Shown here in pieces: positions 1 through 9,788 of a stretch of 64,000 nucleotides of DNA. Below the pieces are notes generated by a model. The model ran no database searches and had not been told where the DNA came from. It worked only from the letters and a program-made list of their open reading frames with translations. The DNA lies in contig CAVUYM010000020.1 in assembly GCA_963745675.1 (NCBI GenBank), forward strand, positions 124,001 to 188,000. The letters run 5' to 3'. Each line of letters begins with the position of its first letter. The first letter of the stretch is position 1. Origin of the DNA: JAUIIK01 sp963745675 (GTDB lineage: Bacteria > Chloroflexota > Chloroflexia > Thermomicrobiales > CFX8). The position numbers and the translations under genes were made by a program.

Positions 1-288
1 GCCGTGCGAGACATTCGAGCGAATCGACGACTCGCCGGTCCCGACGTAGATCACGTTCGGGTCGGAGTCGGCCACCGCAATCGCGCCGACCGCCGCCGTC
101 GTGAACTGGCCGTCCGAGATGTTGTACCAGTGGTCCCCGGCGTCGTCGGTCTTCCAGACCCCACCGGCCACGGCTCCAAAATAAAACGTCTTCGCATCAA
201 CCGGGTCTCCGGCCACTGCTGCGACTCTGCCGCCACGATGCGGCCCGATATTGCGCCACTTCAGCGCGCCATACGCTTCTTCAGCCAT
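1..288 (-). CDS. BNR/VPS10-type repeat glycosyl hydrolase, N-terminal part
   Basis: The first 96 codons of a gene that runs off the left edge of the window. The translation begins MAEEAYGALKWRNIGPHR and continues with a GRVAAVAGDP stretch, GGVWKTDDAGDHW and VYVGTGES-like text (here IYVGTGESS). This is the opening blade of the large (about 1000 residue) BNR/sortilin-like beta-propeller proteins usually named glycosyl hydrolase. The start ATG has an AGAAAGGG Shine-Dalgarno about ten bases upstream. There is no signal peptide at this start, as in many members. Function beyond a propeller fold cannot be judged from this fragment. Confidence 0.85.
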   Translation of the reverse strand, partial: MAEEAYGALKWRNIGPHRGGRVAAVAGDPVDAKTFYFGAVAGGVWKTDDAGDHWYNISDGQFTTAAVGAIAVADSDPNVIYVGTGESSIRSNVSHG

Positions 289-597
289 CGTTGTATATCC
301 CTTTCTGGGTAGGACGAAACAGGCTGGGGCATCGTAGTACAGATTCGTGCGCAACTATGGCGGACGGAGGGCAGGTACCAAGGCATGTATCCGGTACATC
401 CGCCAGACCTCTCAATGGCAAGCGTGTACTCATTAGGCTATTTTGATGAGGGTAGCTGAGTGACGAGTTTGACGGTGGTGTCCGAATCTAAGGATGTGCG
501 TATAAGCTTCTATTAGGCACGGACACCTCTACCGATCGCGTGGCCTGAGAGAGTCAGATACGGACTCGAAAGTATCGAAGCATGAGCAAGGCAAATT
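289..597. other. Intergenic region, no gene seen
   Basis: About 310 bases between two divergent genes. I see no convincing coding sequence, RNA gene or strong hairpin. It must hold the promoters for the hydrolase (minus strand) and the membrane protein (plus strand), but no clear -35/-10 pair stands out. Confidence 0.5.
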
Positions 598-1140
598 GTG
601 CCTGATTGGGTATTGGAAGTTAGCGGAGTATTCGCTGCGCTGGTGGCCGTTGTCTTTGGCGTCGCGAAACTGGTTCCGTGGAACTCCCTGTTCTCTTGGA
701 GGCTGGATAGGCGCGCCCAGCGGTCGGACTTCGTTGCCCAACGAATTGAGCCCGTCGAGCAGTTCAGCCAGGTGATTTTCGAGTTCCATGATCGCCTTGC
801 CGGGATCATTGGAATGTGGGGACCTGATGCACAATACGATAACCGCACGTATGAGAGGGCGATAAAACTCTGCGACACATATCGCCGCCAATTGACACAG
901 AATGCTGTCGCGGCACGCGAAGCGGCTCGCCGAATCGACTCGGAACTCGATCAGCTTGTCCAAGACTTAGAGTCTGCATCGGTGAATATCGTAATCAGCC
1001 TTGACAACAGTCTGACCAAAGAGTCAGCTCGCAATTTTTCCGTTGTACCTACCCAAATGGGATTCTTTATTGAGCGGAACGACAAGACACTTGCTCTCCA
1101 GCAGAAGTTGGTTGATCGGATTCGAGAGCTACTGAGTTAG
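598..1140 (+). CDS. Hypothetical membrane-anchored coiled protein, 180 aa
   Basis: A GTG-started reading frame; a nearby ATG in another frame stops after seven codons, and an AAGG lies about five bases before the GTG. Residues 5-27 form one hydrophobic helix (VLEVSGVFAALVAVVFGVA region). The rest is hydrophilic and mostly helical, rich in Arg/Glu/Gln, with a long charged stretch in the middle that could form a coiled coil. A likely topology is a short outside N-terminus, one membrane helix and a cytoplasmic body. I do not recognise the family. It sits beside the argF-fragment accretion region and could be cargo of it. Overlapping minus-strand frames look like shadows. Confidence 0.55.
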   Translation: MPDWVLEVSGVFAALVAVVFGVAKLVPWNSLFSWRLDRRAQRSDFVAQRIEPVEQFSQVIFEFHDRLAGIIGMWGPDAQYDNRTYERAIKLCDTYRRQLTQNAVAAREAARRIDSELDQLVQDLESASVNIVISLDNSLTKESARNFSVVPTQMGFFIERNDKTLALQQKLVDRIRELLS

Positions 1141-1327
1141 AGATGGATCCAAGTAGCGAAGTCCGGCAATCACAGCAACCCCGCCCACTTCGAAGAACTC
1201 AGCATGATCTAGCTTTTTCCGTCATTGTGTCAGGCAATCCTTGAATCTTTCTAAAGGAAATCATGATATGGCAACTCGCCATTGACTAGCCCTGCAGTGT
1301 ATTTCTTAGCGGATCAAGACCCTGGTG

Positions 1328-2459
<1,132 letters not shown>

Positions 2460-3070
2460 GTTCCAACTCCGAAAGTATGCGGTTGATCAACGCGCGGACT
2501 CTGTCGGGACGGCCGCTGGCCGCCTCTCGCAGTAGTCCGGCGGTTGTGAGCCCGCGTTCCATTGCGTCCTGAACCGCGCGCTCGATGTGCTCGTGAGGCG
2601 TTCCGTTTTCTGCCGCATCGAGGATTGATCTCGTTGGAGTTGTCATACGCATTCCATCCCAGAACATTTTCTCCGACGCATCTATCGGCGAGGACGTCGT
2701 ATGGATGACCGTCCCTGGTGGGGTTGTGAGATAGCGCTTCGAGCGGGGGATCGTTAGATGGATTGCATTAGGGATGATGTCGCTGAGCTCGAAGAGTTCG
2801 AGGGCGGTTTCGTGGGAGACAACAGCGACCTCGCGGCCGACAGCGAGCCAGGCTGCCATGACCTCTTCGCGTGGCGACGATGGATAATCGCGAAAGCGGT
2901 AGAGCCCACGCTGGATCCGGATGAAGCGGCCGGTGGAGGCGTGGTAGGACAGGAGATCCCGGCCGAAGCCTGCCTCGCGGGCTTGCTCGGACGTGAAGTA
3001 GCCTTGCTGGCCGGCGGCAATGTCGAACAGGTCGGCGTGATCTGGCTTGGTGGTCATCATGTCATGCATA

Positions 3071-3091
3071 TGTTGAATTATACTCAACAAA
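3071..3091 (-). promoter_or_regulatory. AbiE promoter with inverted-repeat operator
   Basis: Perfect 6-bp arms TGTTGA (3071-3076) and TCAACA (3084-3089) enclose a 7-base spacer that, read on the minus strand, is part of a TATAAT -10 box. Seventeen bases (3075-3091) recur exactly at 4647-4663 in front of the next cargo unit. The overlap of dyad and -10 box is what an autorepressor would need. Confidence 0.65.
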
Positions 3092-3213
3092 ACCATGACA
3101 CGAAAGGATACGCGACTCCGTCGTGTGAGTGCGGACCGCGGGACATCAGACCACACGCAGGGCAAGATGGCCGACCGTCCCAGAAGTTCAATTAGCCGCA
3201 TCTGTACGCGTTG

Positions 3214-3312
3214 CTACACCTTCGCCGCTACGGTAACCGTCTCGCTCACCGTAGACTCCACCGGCGCCTCGTGGCCATGGACGAGGCCATTGAGTAGGGC
3301 GTGCGAGGTGTG
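3214..3312 (-). pseudogene. Truncated 3' end of an ornithine carbamoyltransferase gene (copy 2)
   Basis: Codes for only about 32 C-terminal residues, with HTSHALLNGLVHGHEA followed by a Val/Ser/Thr tail ending AAKV and TAG. Relative to the intact argF it lacks four codons (Leu-Leu-Tyr-Ala), probably through slippage on a repeated CTGCT. Homology ends sharply at the codons for HTSH. It lies between the AbiE unit and the lipoprotein unit, and has no start or promoter. Confidence 0.8.
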
Positions 3313-3341
3313 CCCTTATTTCCGCCATGTTGGGTCTCTGG

Positions 3342-4421
3342 CTACCTAGAAATAGGAATCTCCCAGGCTGCATCCTTGATGTGGCCATCGGTTCGACTGA
3401 CGCGCACGATGAGTGAGGTGGCCTCATCCGAGAGAGGACCTTCATCGCCAGCAACGCGTACGGCAAGAATCGCCTCCACCGGACCGTTCATTACATCCCA
3501 GCCTATGTCGGCCGCTCGCGTGTTGTAGCAGCCGGTGGTTGGCTCTACCCATTGCGCCGATAGATCGCCGTATTGATTTCCGAGATTGTCGGTTACAGAT
3601 ATGCTGCCGCCCGACCAATTGATGACCAGCGCATCGTTCGTGACGTTGCCAAAGAGCAGGCCAAAACCGAAGATCCCCTCACACCCGGGGCTGAATGTTG
3701 GATCGAACAACATCAGCCGTATGTCATCCTCTCTATAGGATTCACCGGGACTCAGAATCGTCCCGGGAGGTGTGTTGGGAAGCGATGTGGCGGTCGGCGG
3801 AGCGGTTGCGGTTGGCGCATTCCGCGTTGCAAGCGCAATCTCCGACGCAGCAGTTGCCGTCCATTCGCTGAAGATCTGGTGAATCGTCGCTTGGGATTCA
3901 AGAGACTTGAACTGAGCGGTGGAAGTGAGTCGTCTGTTTTCGATTTCCGCGATTGCTGTAGCAGTGCGTGATTCGGCTGTTGAGAGTCGTTCGCTCTTGG
4001 TCGCGACTTCGGTCGGACTCCGACGAACCGCATCTGCGGAGGACTGCTCAACGGTTGCTTCTTGAATCGTGGCTAGCGCCCGCTCAGTCGGCCTGAACTG
4101 AAAATCTTCAGTTGAGACGCTCCAACCATCCCCCTGTCGGACGGCGCTTAGTTCGGTTTCATGCTCAAGCCACGGACCACCCTGCTCTTGCTGAATCTCT
4201 AGTGTGATTCGAAGCTCGGCAGATGTCTCACGTTCCGCAACCACCTCGATCGACACGTTTCGAAAGGCGATATCCTGGTCCGCAGCCCAGGTCTCAATAC
4301 TGGCTTCCGCTGCCTCTGAGACATCGCTATCGCTGGCACCGTTGTCACCGATGCCACCACACGATATCAGCACGAGAAAGAAGAAGCTCAGGCCGAAGAG
4401 CTGTAACCTGCTACATCTCAT
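3342..4421 (-). CDS. Exported lipoprotein of unknown function
   Basis: A 359-residue protein with a clear lipoprotein signal: MRCSRLQLFG, a hydrophobic core and the lipobox LISC, so Cys21 is the predicted lipid anchor. A 120-residue N-terminal domain resembles a compact alpha/beta fold. A central Ala/Thr-rich helical segment and a short Pro/Thr linker (APTATAPPTATS) follow. The C-terminal domain of about 130 residues has two Cys (SPGCEG and TTGCYN) and reads like an immunoglobulin-type beta-sandwich (DUF4352-like). It overlaps the preceding small gene by 11 bases, which implies coupled translation. I do not recognise a named family. Confidence 0.7.
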   Translation of the reverse strand: MRCSRLQLFGLSFFFLVLISCGGIGDNGASDSDVSEAAEASIETWAADQDIAFRNVSIEVVAERETSAELRITLEIQQEQGGPWLEHETELSAVRQGDGWSVSTEDFQFRPTERALATIQEATVEQSSADAVRRSPTEVATKSERLSTAESRTATAIAEIENRRLTSTAQFKSLESQATIHQIFSEWTATAASEIALATRNAPTATAPPTATSLPNTPPGTILSPGESYREDDIRLMLFDPTFSPGCEGIFGFGLLFGNVTNDALVINWSGGSISVTDNLGNQYGDLSAQWVEPTTGCYNTRAADIGWDVMNGPVEAILAVRVAGDEGPLSDEATSLIVRVSRTDGHIKDAAWEIPISR

Positions 4422-4605
4422 GGTCCCTCGATTCGCGATTGCCGGATAGATTCAGATCATGATCGATTTCGTGGATTTTGAAAGGATACTCTCCTTCGCC
4501 GCCAACCACTAGGCACTCACCTACAAGTACCATGCCGTCCCTGATTCTATCTGGCAGCGTAATCAGTTCATATTTGGCAGGGGATTGGAGATTGATACGA
4601 CGCAT
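4411..4605 (-). CDS. Small protein of unknown function, 64 aa
   Basis: Starts MRRINLQSPAKYELITLP. A CAGGA Shine-Dalgarno sits about ten bases upstream, and the promoter-operator at 4636-4668 lies just before it, which decides this start over a longer in-frame one inside the promoter. The sequence GMVLVGECLVVGGEGEYPF suggests a small beta-strand domain. It ends by overlapping the lipoprotein start. The pair makes a two-gene unit in the same position relative to an argF 3' end as the AbiE pair. Confidence 0.6.
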   Translation of the reverse strand: MRRINLQSPAKYELITLPDRIRDGMVLVGECLVVGGEGEYPFKIHEIDHDLNLSGNRESRDHEM

Positions 4606-4635
4606 CGACGTTCTATCCTGTGGTGGGATTGTGTA

Positions 4636-4668
4636 ATGAATTTGTCGAATTATACTCAACAAATTCAT
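4636..4668 (-). promoter_or_regulatory. Promoter with 13-bp inverted-repeat operator
   Basis: Arms of 13 bases at 4636-4648 and 4656-4668 pair with one mismatch around a 7-base spacer. On the minus strand the dyad contains a TATAAT -10 box. The core and spacer match the AbiE operator at 3071-3091 over 17 identical bases. The same repressor, plausibly AbiEi, could bind both. Confidence 0.65.
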
Positions 4669-4688
4669 GGTGTGATGGGAATTCTCAA

Positions 4689-4711
4689 CCCGCCACCGCA
4701 CAATTGGCGGG
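4689..4711 (-). terminator. Hairpin downstream of argF
   Basis: Stem CCCGCCA (4689-4695) and TGGCGGG (4705-4711) with a 9-base loop, 64 bases past the argF stop in the direction of argF transcription. No long T run follows, so it is a weak terminator candidate. Confidence 0.45.
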
Positions 4712-4774
4712 CAACGAAATTCGAAGCGAGACCACTTTCAAGACGGTCAGATTCCGGCGGGCCGATGCGAGATA

Positions 4775-5761
4775 TTAGACCTTTGCTGACACCGTCGCCG
4801 TCTTGCTCACCGCAGACTCCGCCGTCGCCTCGTGGCCATGGACAAGGCCGTTTAGCAGGGCATAGAGCAGTGCGTGCGAGGTGTGGAGGCGGTTTTCGGC
4901 CTGGTCGAAGACGACGGATTGCGGGCCGTCGATGACCTCGGTTGCGACCTCGTCGCCACGGTGCGCGGGCAGGCAGTGCATGAAGATCGCGTCCGGGGCG
5001 GCGTGGCTCATCATCTCCTGGGTCACGCGGTAGGGCGTGAGGGCCGAAACCTGTAGCGACCACATCGCTTCGGGATCACCCATCGAAATCCAGGCGTCGG
5101 TGTAGACAGCGTCTGCGCCCTTGACGGCTTCCAGTGGATCGGAAGTCATCGTGACCTTGCCGCCATTCTCGGCTGCGATGGACTTGGCGTTGGCGATGAT
5201 GTCGGCATCGAGCTGGTAGCCGTCCGGGCTGGCGATCGTGATATCGACGCCGGAGAGCGCGCAGGCTTCGAGGAGGCTATGGGCGACGTTGTTGCTGTTG
5301 CCGACGTAGGCCAGTTTCTTGCCGGAGAGCGTGCCCCAGTGCTGGCGCAGGGTCATGATATCGGCCAGGCTCTGGCAGGGATGGTGGCCATCGGTCAGCG
5401 CGTTGATGACCGGAATCGAGGAGGCTTCGGCGACGAGCTTCACATCGTCGTCGGCGAAGGTGCGAATGACGAAGGCCTCGGCGTAGCGGCTGACGACCTT
5501 GGCGGTGTCCTCCAACGTCTCGCCACGGCCAACCTGCAGCTCGTTCGAGCCGACGGTCAGCGGAATGCCGCCGAGCCGTGCAACAGCAGTTTCAAAAGAG
5601 AGCCGGGTGCGGGTCGAGTGTTTGGCGAAGTAGAGGACGACCGTCTTACCGGTCAAGAATCCATGATGCTTGAGCGGTTGCTGCTTCAGTTCGTCCGACA
5701 GGTCCAGCAGCAATTTGAAATCAGCGGCACTCAGATCAGCAGTTCGTAGCAGGTCTTTCAT
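4775..5761 (-). CDS. argF: Ornithine carbamoyltransferase
   Basis: Full-length (328 aa) enzyme that makes citrulline and phosphate from ornithine and carbamoyl phosphate in arginine synthesis. The carbamoyl-phosphate loop is FAKHSTRTR (residues about 45-53). HHPCQ (126-130), TDAWISMGD (221-229) and the ornithine-binding HCLPAHRG (262-269) are all intact. An AGGAG lies 12 bases before the ATG, and a two-codon ATG-AGT-TAG sits between them. It stands alone as an arginine gene here. Its 3' end exists in two further truncated copies downstream, suggesting that this gene is a repeated integration or recombination target that keeps an intact copy. Confidence 0.95.
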   Translation of the reverse strand: MKDLLRTADLSAADFKLLLDLSDELKQQPLKHHGFLTGKTVVLYFAKHSTRTRLSFETAVARLGGIPLTVGSNELQVGRGETLEDTAKVVSRYAEAFVIRTFADDDVKLVAEASSIPVINALTDGHHPCQSLADIMTLRQHWGTLSGKKLAYVGNSNNVAHSLLEACALSGVDITIASPDGYQLDADIIANAKSIAAENGGKVTMTSDPLEAVKGADAVYTDAWISMGDPEAMWSLQVSALTPYRVTQEMMSHAAPDAIFMHCLPAHRGDEVATEVIDGPQSVVFDQAENRLHTSHALLYALLNGLVHGHEATAESAVSKTATVSAKV

Positions 5762-6118
5762 CTAACTCATTCTCTCCTGTAAATAGCAAGCCAAAAACAC
5801 ACCATCGCGGCCTGGCGCAGAACCCGGTGACCGGGACTACGTCAGGCGTAACGCCTGGAGCGTCGCTCGCTGTTAGGAAGAGAATGGGCTTGTGCTGGAA
5901 CTGCTGGGCTACTGAACTGAATAGTCACGGTCTACTCCAAGAACGAAAGAAGCGAATACACATCGGTCGGCTGCTTCATGAGCTAGCCGCGCCTGAGTCG
6001 CCTCAATTTCCTGGAGCAACGAACCATATTCCTCGTGACCTCACACCTTAAATGCAAGTAGATTGCACAAACCGTAATGTACTACGCCCTTGAACAGGAG
6101 TCAACAGCAACTTGCTGC
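5762..6118. other. Intergenic region with two short perfect palindromes
   Basis: Upstream of argF there is no gene. CCCGGT-G-ACCGGG (5823-5835) and CAGGCGT-A-ACGCCTG (5843-5857) sit eight bases apart, about 65-95 bases before the argF start, and could be protein-binding sites or leader hairpins. I saw no ArgR box. The remaining bases up to the IS remnant hold nothing recognisable. Confidence 0.4.
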
Positions 6119-7594
6119 TTACTCACGACGCCAGGGATGATTAGCGGTGGGTTTGCCGTCGACGACCAGTTTCGGACGGGTAGGAGACTGGGAGACGGAT
6201 GGCGCGGCCGGAGCGGAGGAAGGTGGAGGCACGGATGGTGCCAGGAGCAGCGGCTGTCGACGCGCCTGTCGCTGCCGGGTCCGGGTCCGCGCCTGGCAGC
6301 GCAGTTCTTGCCAGAGCGTCGGCCAATCAGCGTTCCAGCGACCATTGCGTTCTAGACAACGTAGGGCGAGCAACGCGTTGACGTCTCGCATGCCGATGCA
6401 TCCCGGCGCCTTTCAAGCGCGCTTCGACGAGGAATTTGTTGGCGCTCTCGACACACGCGCTGCCAACGGGATAGCCGGCGGCCCGAAGCGCTGCATAGCG
6501 AATCTGGTCGCGGCGACGGGCGAAATAGCGGTGACAGGCTCCAGCGAGCTGGAGCGTTTCCGGGGAGAGGTCGCAACGTTCACGGAGTGCGGCCAGTCGA
6601 GCCAGCACCTCGGCTTCCTGACCGTTTAGCAGCGCGTCGACCTGCGCCTCGAGCGAAGCCGCCGCGTGTGGACTCTCGGCTTACGCACCGGGCGTGGGCA
6701 ACCTGTGCCGAGATGCTCGACGGCATGCGGAAGATCCAGAATCCGCACGCCTGGGGACACTGCAGATCAAGCACCTCCTGAATCCAGACGGCACCATCGT
6801 GACCGCCACGACGTGTCGGAGGAGAGTGTCTCCCGCCGGTGCGTCTCCAGCGTCGCAATCTGGCCAAAGCTGGCCGCATCAATTAGCCGGGAACAGTAGG
6901 ACAGCGCCTGGGTACGCAGGAACCGTTGCCTCTCCGCATCCGGTATCTGCTCCACGTCCCGATCACCGACGTCTTGACCTCGGCCCACTCGCGGCCAACC
7001 AGGGGCACCATCGCCCCATCGAGGCTGATTTGCTGGACGGGTGCTCCGGGAGGAGGATCAGGCAGGTCGCGCAGAATCCGGGCCAGCTCCTGCTCCTCGC
7101 AGGCCAACTGGGCAGTCCCGGCCGCTTCAGTCAAGCGCGGTACGGTCTCTGCACTGATCGTCACGCCGGTGAAATAGGCGATGAGCGCCGGCACCTGACC
7201 AAACGGCAACGCGGCGCGCAGCCGGACGATGCCTTCGACCAAGCGCGGTGTCAACTGTTGGCCAGGGAGCATTCTGAGAGTCTCATCCAGGGGGGAAAAG
7301 CGCGTCCCCACACACAGGACAGGTCACGTAAGCACGCTCCAGGGCGAGTGCTTCCCCGCCCCGCGCCACGACCTTGCGGCTGCGCGTCCCGCGCCGGGTT
7401 AAGCTATGGCCGCACTCCGGACAGATTGTTGCCGTCGGACACGCGTTAGCCGTGGTGGACAAGACGCTGGCCCGGACGGCGTCGAGATGCTGATCGAGGA
7501 TCGTTTCCAGGTCGGTCAACGTCGCCTCAGGATGGGCCTTCTGCCAGGCGCTCAGTTCCGCCAACAGTTCACGTTCGACCGTCGATTCCGCCAT
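6119..7594 (-). mobile_element. ISKra4-type transposase, frame-broken
   Basis: One transposase spread over at least four frames. From its start: MAESTVERELLAEL, a zinc-finger-like CPECGHSLTRRGTRSRKV...CPVCGDALF (about 7283-7594); FSPLDETLRMLPGQQLTP and SLDGAMVPLVGREWAEVK (6960-7311); FGQIATLETHRRET (about 6830-6880); AVWIQEVLDLQCPQA (about 6745-6800); RDQIRYAALRAAGYPVGSA with CVESANKFLVEARLKGAGM (6390-6520); and the C-terminal PTANHPWRRE. These are ISKra4-family landmarks, with the first DDE aspartate in SLDGAM. Breaks lie near 7295, 6960, 6850, 6610 and 6390. Since other genes here show artefactual-looking indels, the copy may be less decayed than it seems. Terminal inverted repeats were not identified. 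Confidence 0.8.
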
Positions 7595-7768
7595 GAGCAC
7601 CACCTCGTTCCTCGCCACACCCAATCCGCAGACCGTCAGCCTACTCGATGATCGCCACTTCCGCGCAAACTGCTGCTTCTCATTCGATCTAGCGATCATG
7701 AAGGCTCTCGACTTTCAGTCAGCATATGCAGATGCTGCTGGTCTTCTCTACCAGGAGTGGTGGCGAGA

Positions 7769-7975
7769 TCAGCAAGCGTCCAGTCGCGTTGCGTAGAGCC
7801 TGAAGTCACGCTCGTTGTAGACGACCAACCGGATCTCGTTGTAGCTTTTGAGTGCTCCGAGATGGTGGACCGGACAGTCGAGATCGAGATGTATCGCCCC
7901 GTCGACACCGTCTCCTCCATGCAGAGAGCTATTGGCCGCGTTGACGATGACTTCGATCATCTGTTTCGCGCTTCT
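7769..7975 (-). pseudogene. Macrodomain remnant with internal deletion
   Basis: The frame reads IEVIVNAANSSLHGGDGVDG and AIH, the ADP-ribose-binding loop of a macrodomain, and then jumps straight to YNEIRLVVYNERDFRLYATRLDA, the last strand and helix. About 100 central residues, including the second ligand loop (STGAYRFP in the intact paralogue at 9957-10496), are missing. There is no start codon. It lies between the IS remnant and the COG4280 operon, so an IS-related deletion is plausible. Confidence 0.75.
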
Positions 7976-8192
7976 AACCTCTCCGGGCACTGGCAGTCTG
8001 GCGAAGAAGAGCCAGAACCGTGAGGGCGATGACAGCTGCGAGCAATACGAAGCCGAGCAGCGGCTGATCGTCCCAGCGGTGTGCGGCGATGGCGAGGACG
8101 ATGATGGCGATGGCGATGCCAAACGCGACTTCCCAGGAATCGCCGATGATGAATTCGATCCAGAAGCGCACGAAGTTGCCGATGAGTGTCAT
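7974..8192 (-). CDS. Small two-helix membrane protein
   Basis: A 72-residue protein with hydrophobic segments at about residues 22-37 (VAFGIAIAIIVLAIAA) and 45-65 (LLGFVLLAAVIALTVLALL), separated by a short HRWDDQP loop, and a basic C-terminus. It follows the larger membrane gene by 31 bases on the same strand and probably belongs to the same operon with the ChrB-like gene. It could be a small subunit of that membrane protein. No family is recognised. Confidence 0.6.
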   Translation of the reverse strand: MTLIGNFVRFWIEFIIGDSWEVAFGIAIAIIVLAIAAHRWDDQPLLGFVLLAAVIALTVLALLRQTASARRG

Positions 8193-8223
8193 CTAAATCT
8201 CCCTGTCAGGTAGAGTCTCAGCC

Positions 8224-8982
8224 TCAGTCAGCGAGCGCAGCTGAACCGATGGCTTGTTCGTGGGCGCTGGCCAGATAGCGCACGATCGCGAATGATGAGA
8301 GCGCGTAAACGCCAAGCAGCCAGAGTAGCGCCAGATCCTCGCCCAGCCACTTGATGCCAATGCCTTCGCCAACCCAGAAGGTTCCGAAGGTCGTGAGCAG
8401 CAGTCCAACGGCAAACTTGAGAGTGTTTTCCGGTACACGGGATAGTGGATGATGTAAGGCGATTCCGATGCCGCCGACGATGACGGCCGCGCCGGCAGCG
8501 GCTCCAGCTGCTACCCCCATCTGACCGCTGGATGCGCCGATCGTCATGACGATGAAGACGACTTCAAGACCTTCCAGCAACATGCCTTTGAATGAGACAG
8601 TGAATGCGAACCAGTCGAGCGAAGCACGGCGAATGAGTGGCGCTTCAAGCGCTTCCTCCGTCTCTTCCCGGAAGATGAGGTCTTCGTCGTGCAGCGCTTT
8701 GAATCCTGTCGATCGGAGGATCGCCTTGCGGAGCCATTGGAGGCCGAAGACCAGCAACAGCGAGCCGACGGCGACCTGTAGGACACTGATATCTACCCAG
8801 CGCGTGAGAGCAGTGCCGAGCAGTGCCGTGATCGCTGCTAGCACTACGCACGCTGCGCCAACGCCGATGAGCGTCGAGCGCCAGCCACGCGTGATGCCAA
8901 TTGCCAGAACAATCGTGATGACTTCGACGACTTCGACGGCAGACGCTAGGAAAACGGCGACGATAGTTGCAAGCCAGTCCAT
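8224..8982 (-). CDS. COG4280-type polytopic membrane protein with two ExxE motifs
   Basis: A 252-residue integral membrane protein with about seven hydrophobic segments. It has a visible internal repeat. The first half begins ASAVEVVEVITIVLAIG and the second half has LLEGLEVVFIVMTIG. Each half thus carries an acidic pair of the E-x-x-E type within a membrane helix, reminiscent of REGLE motifs in FTR1 iron permeases and of cation exchangers of the LysE/TMEM165 superfamily. A metal or ion transport role is inference. It lies between the small membrane gene and a ChrB N-terminal-domain gene, an association that suggests metal or oxyanion stress. Confidence 0.7.
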   Translation of the reverse strand: MDWLATIVAVFLASAVEVVEVITIVLAIGITRGWRSTLIGVGAACVVLAAITALLGTALTRWVDISVLQVAVGSLLLVFGLQWLRKAILRSTGFKALHDEDLIFREETEEALEAPLIRRASLDWFAFTVSFKGMLLEGLEVVFIVMTIGASSGQMGVAAGAAAGAAVIVGGIGIALHHPLSRVPENTLKFAVGLLLTTFGTFWVGEGIGIKWLGEDLALLWLLGVYALSSFAIVRYLASAHEQAIGSAALAD

Positions 8983-9028
8983 TCCTTGTACCTCTCAACG
9001 TAGGCATCGACGGTGACAGACCTGGCGG

Positions 9029-9748
9029 TCAGCCTCTTCGTTCGCGCCGATGCTCCGAATCCTGTTCGCCGGGCGATATTTCAAGATGTCTCGGTCCTGC
9101 TTGCCGGTCGGCGTCGGTCGAATCATCATCTGAGCCTGCACTCTCGTCGGATTCGCGATCGAGCGACCGAGGCGAGTCGTGCCAGGCGAGCTGAGGCGGT
9201 AGCTCCAGCGAAGGACCAGCTTGAGCTTCGGCTTCGTAGACCCGCTCGATGAAATCGTCCAGCAGGCGCTCGCATTCAGTGATAACCGACGCGCACGCAT
9301 CCCGATTCGGCGCGCCGAACCAATCGCGTTTTGATACTCGCTCGAACCAGGTCTGGATCTTCTCCAGATCGGCTTCGATTTCTTCGGCTTCGCTGGCGGT
9401 CAGGTTGTCGCGGAAGATCTCGAATTCGATCTCTCGTTTGAACTTTGTTTCGCACTCTTCGATGATCTCGGCGAATTCATGCTCTCTCAGCGCCGTCCAT
9501 TCGGATTCAAGCTGGGCGCGCTGCCCGGCCGTCAAGTTGTCAAGCGCGAATCGGTAGACGGTGCCGCCATCGCTGCGAATCCGCTGCTCGATATCGTCCA
9601 GTGTTTCGACGAGATCACCCAACTCCGGCACGATCGAAACCGCCTGCTGCAAAGGCAGAGCTCCCAGCCGGCGCAGCTCGCGCCAGACGGCAACACGTGT
9701 CCGGGAAGGGGTGCTCGGTAATCGGTAGATGATCAATTGCCAGCGCAT
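9029..9748 (-). CDS. ChrB N-terminal-domain protein
   Basis: The N-terminus MRWQLIIYRLPSTPSRTR followed by VAVWRELRRLGALPLQQAV is the ChrB_N domain, a winged-helix module found in chromate-resistance regulators and related to PaaX. A Glu/Arg-rich helical middle (FKREIEFEIF, EEIEADLEKIQTWFERV) and an acidic, probably disordered tail (SDESAGSDDDSTDAD) follow. A full ChrB C-terminal domain is absent. I prefer the ATG at 9748 because the conserved domain begins there and an upstream GGAG fits; an in-frame ATG eight codons earlier is possible. It heads an operon with two membrane genes and is likely its regulator or sensor. Confidence 0.75.
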   Translation of the reverse strand: MRWQLIIYRLPSTPSRTRVAVWRELRRLGALPLQQAVSIVPELGDLVETLDDIEQRIRSDGGTVYRFALDNLTAGQRAQLESEWTALREHEFAEIIEECETKFKREIEFEIFRDNLTASEAEEIEADLEKIQTWFERVSKRDWFGAPNRDACASVITECERLLDDFIERVYEAEAQAGPSLELPPQLAWHDSPRSLDRESDESAGSDDDSTDADRQAGPRHLEISPGEQDSEHRRERRG

Positions 9749-9788
9749 AGGGTGTGCGAAACTCCGTTGCATGTAACGCTCGATGTGA

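Noticed and set aside
513..963. Minus-strand frames opposite the membrane protein at 598
   Set aside because: They lack ribosome sites and domain content and look like antisense shadows.
5823..5857. T-box or ArgR-type riboswitch in the argF leader
   Set aside because: The two palindromes are there, but there is no T-box sequence (no TGGNACCGCG-like motif) and no ARG-box consensus.
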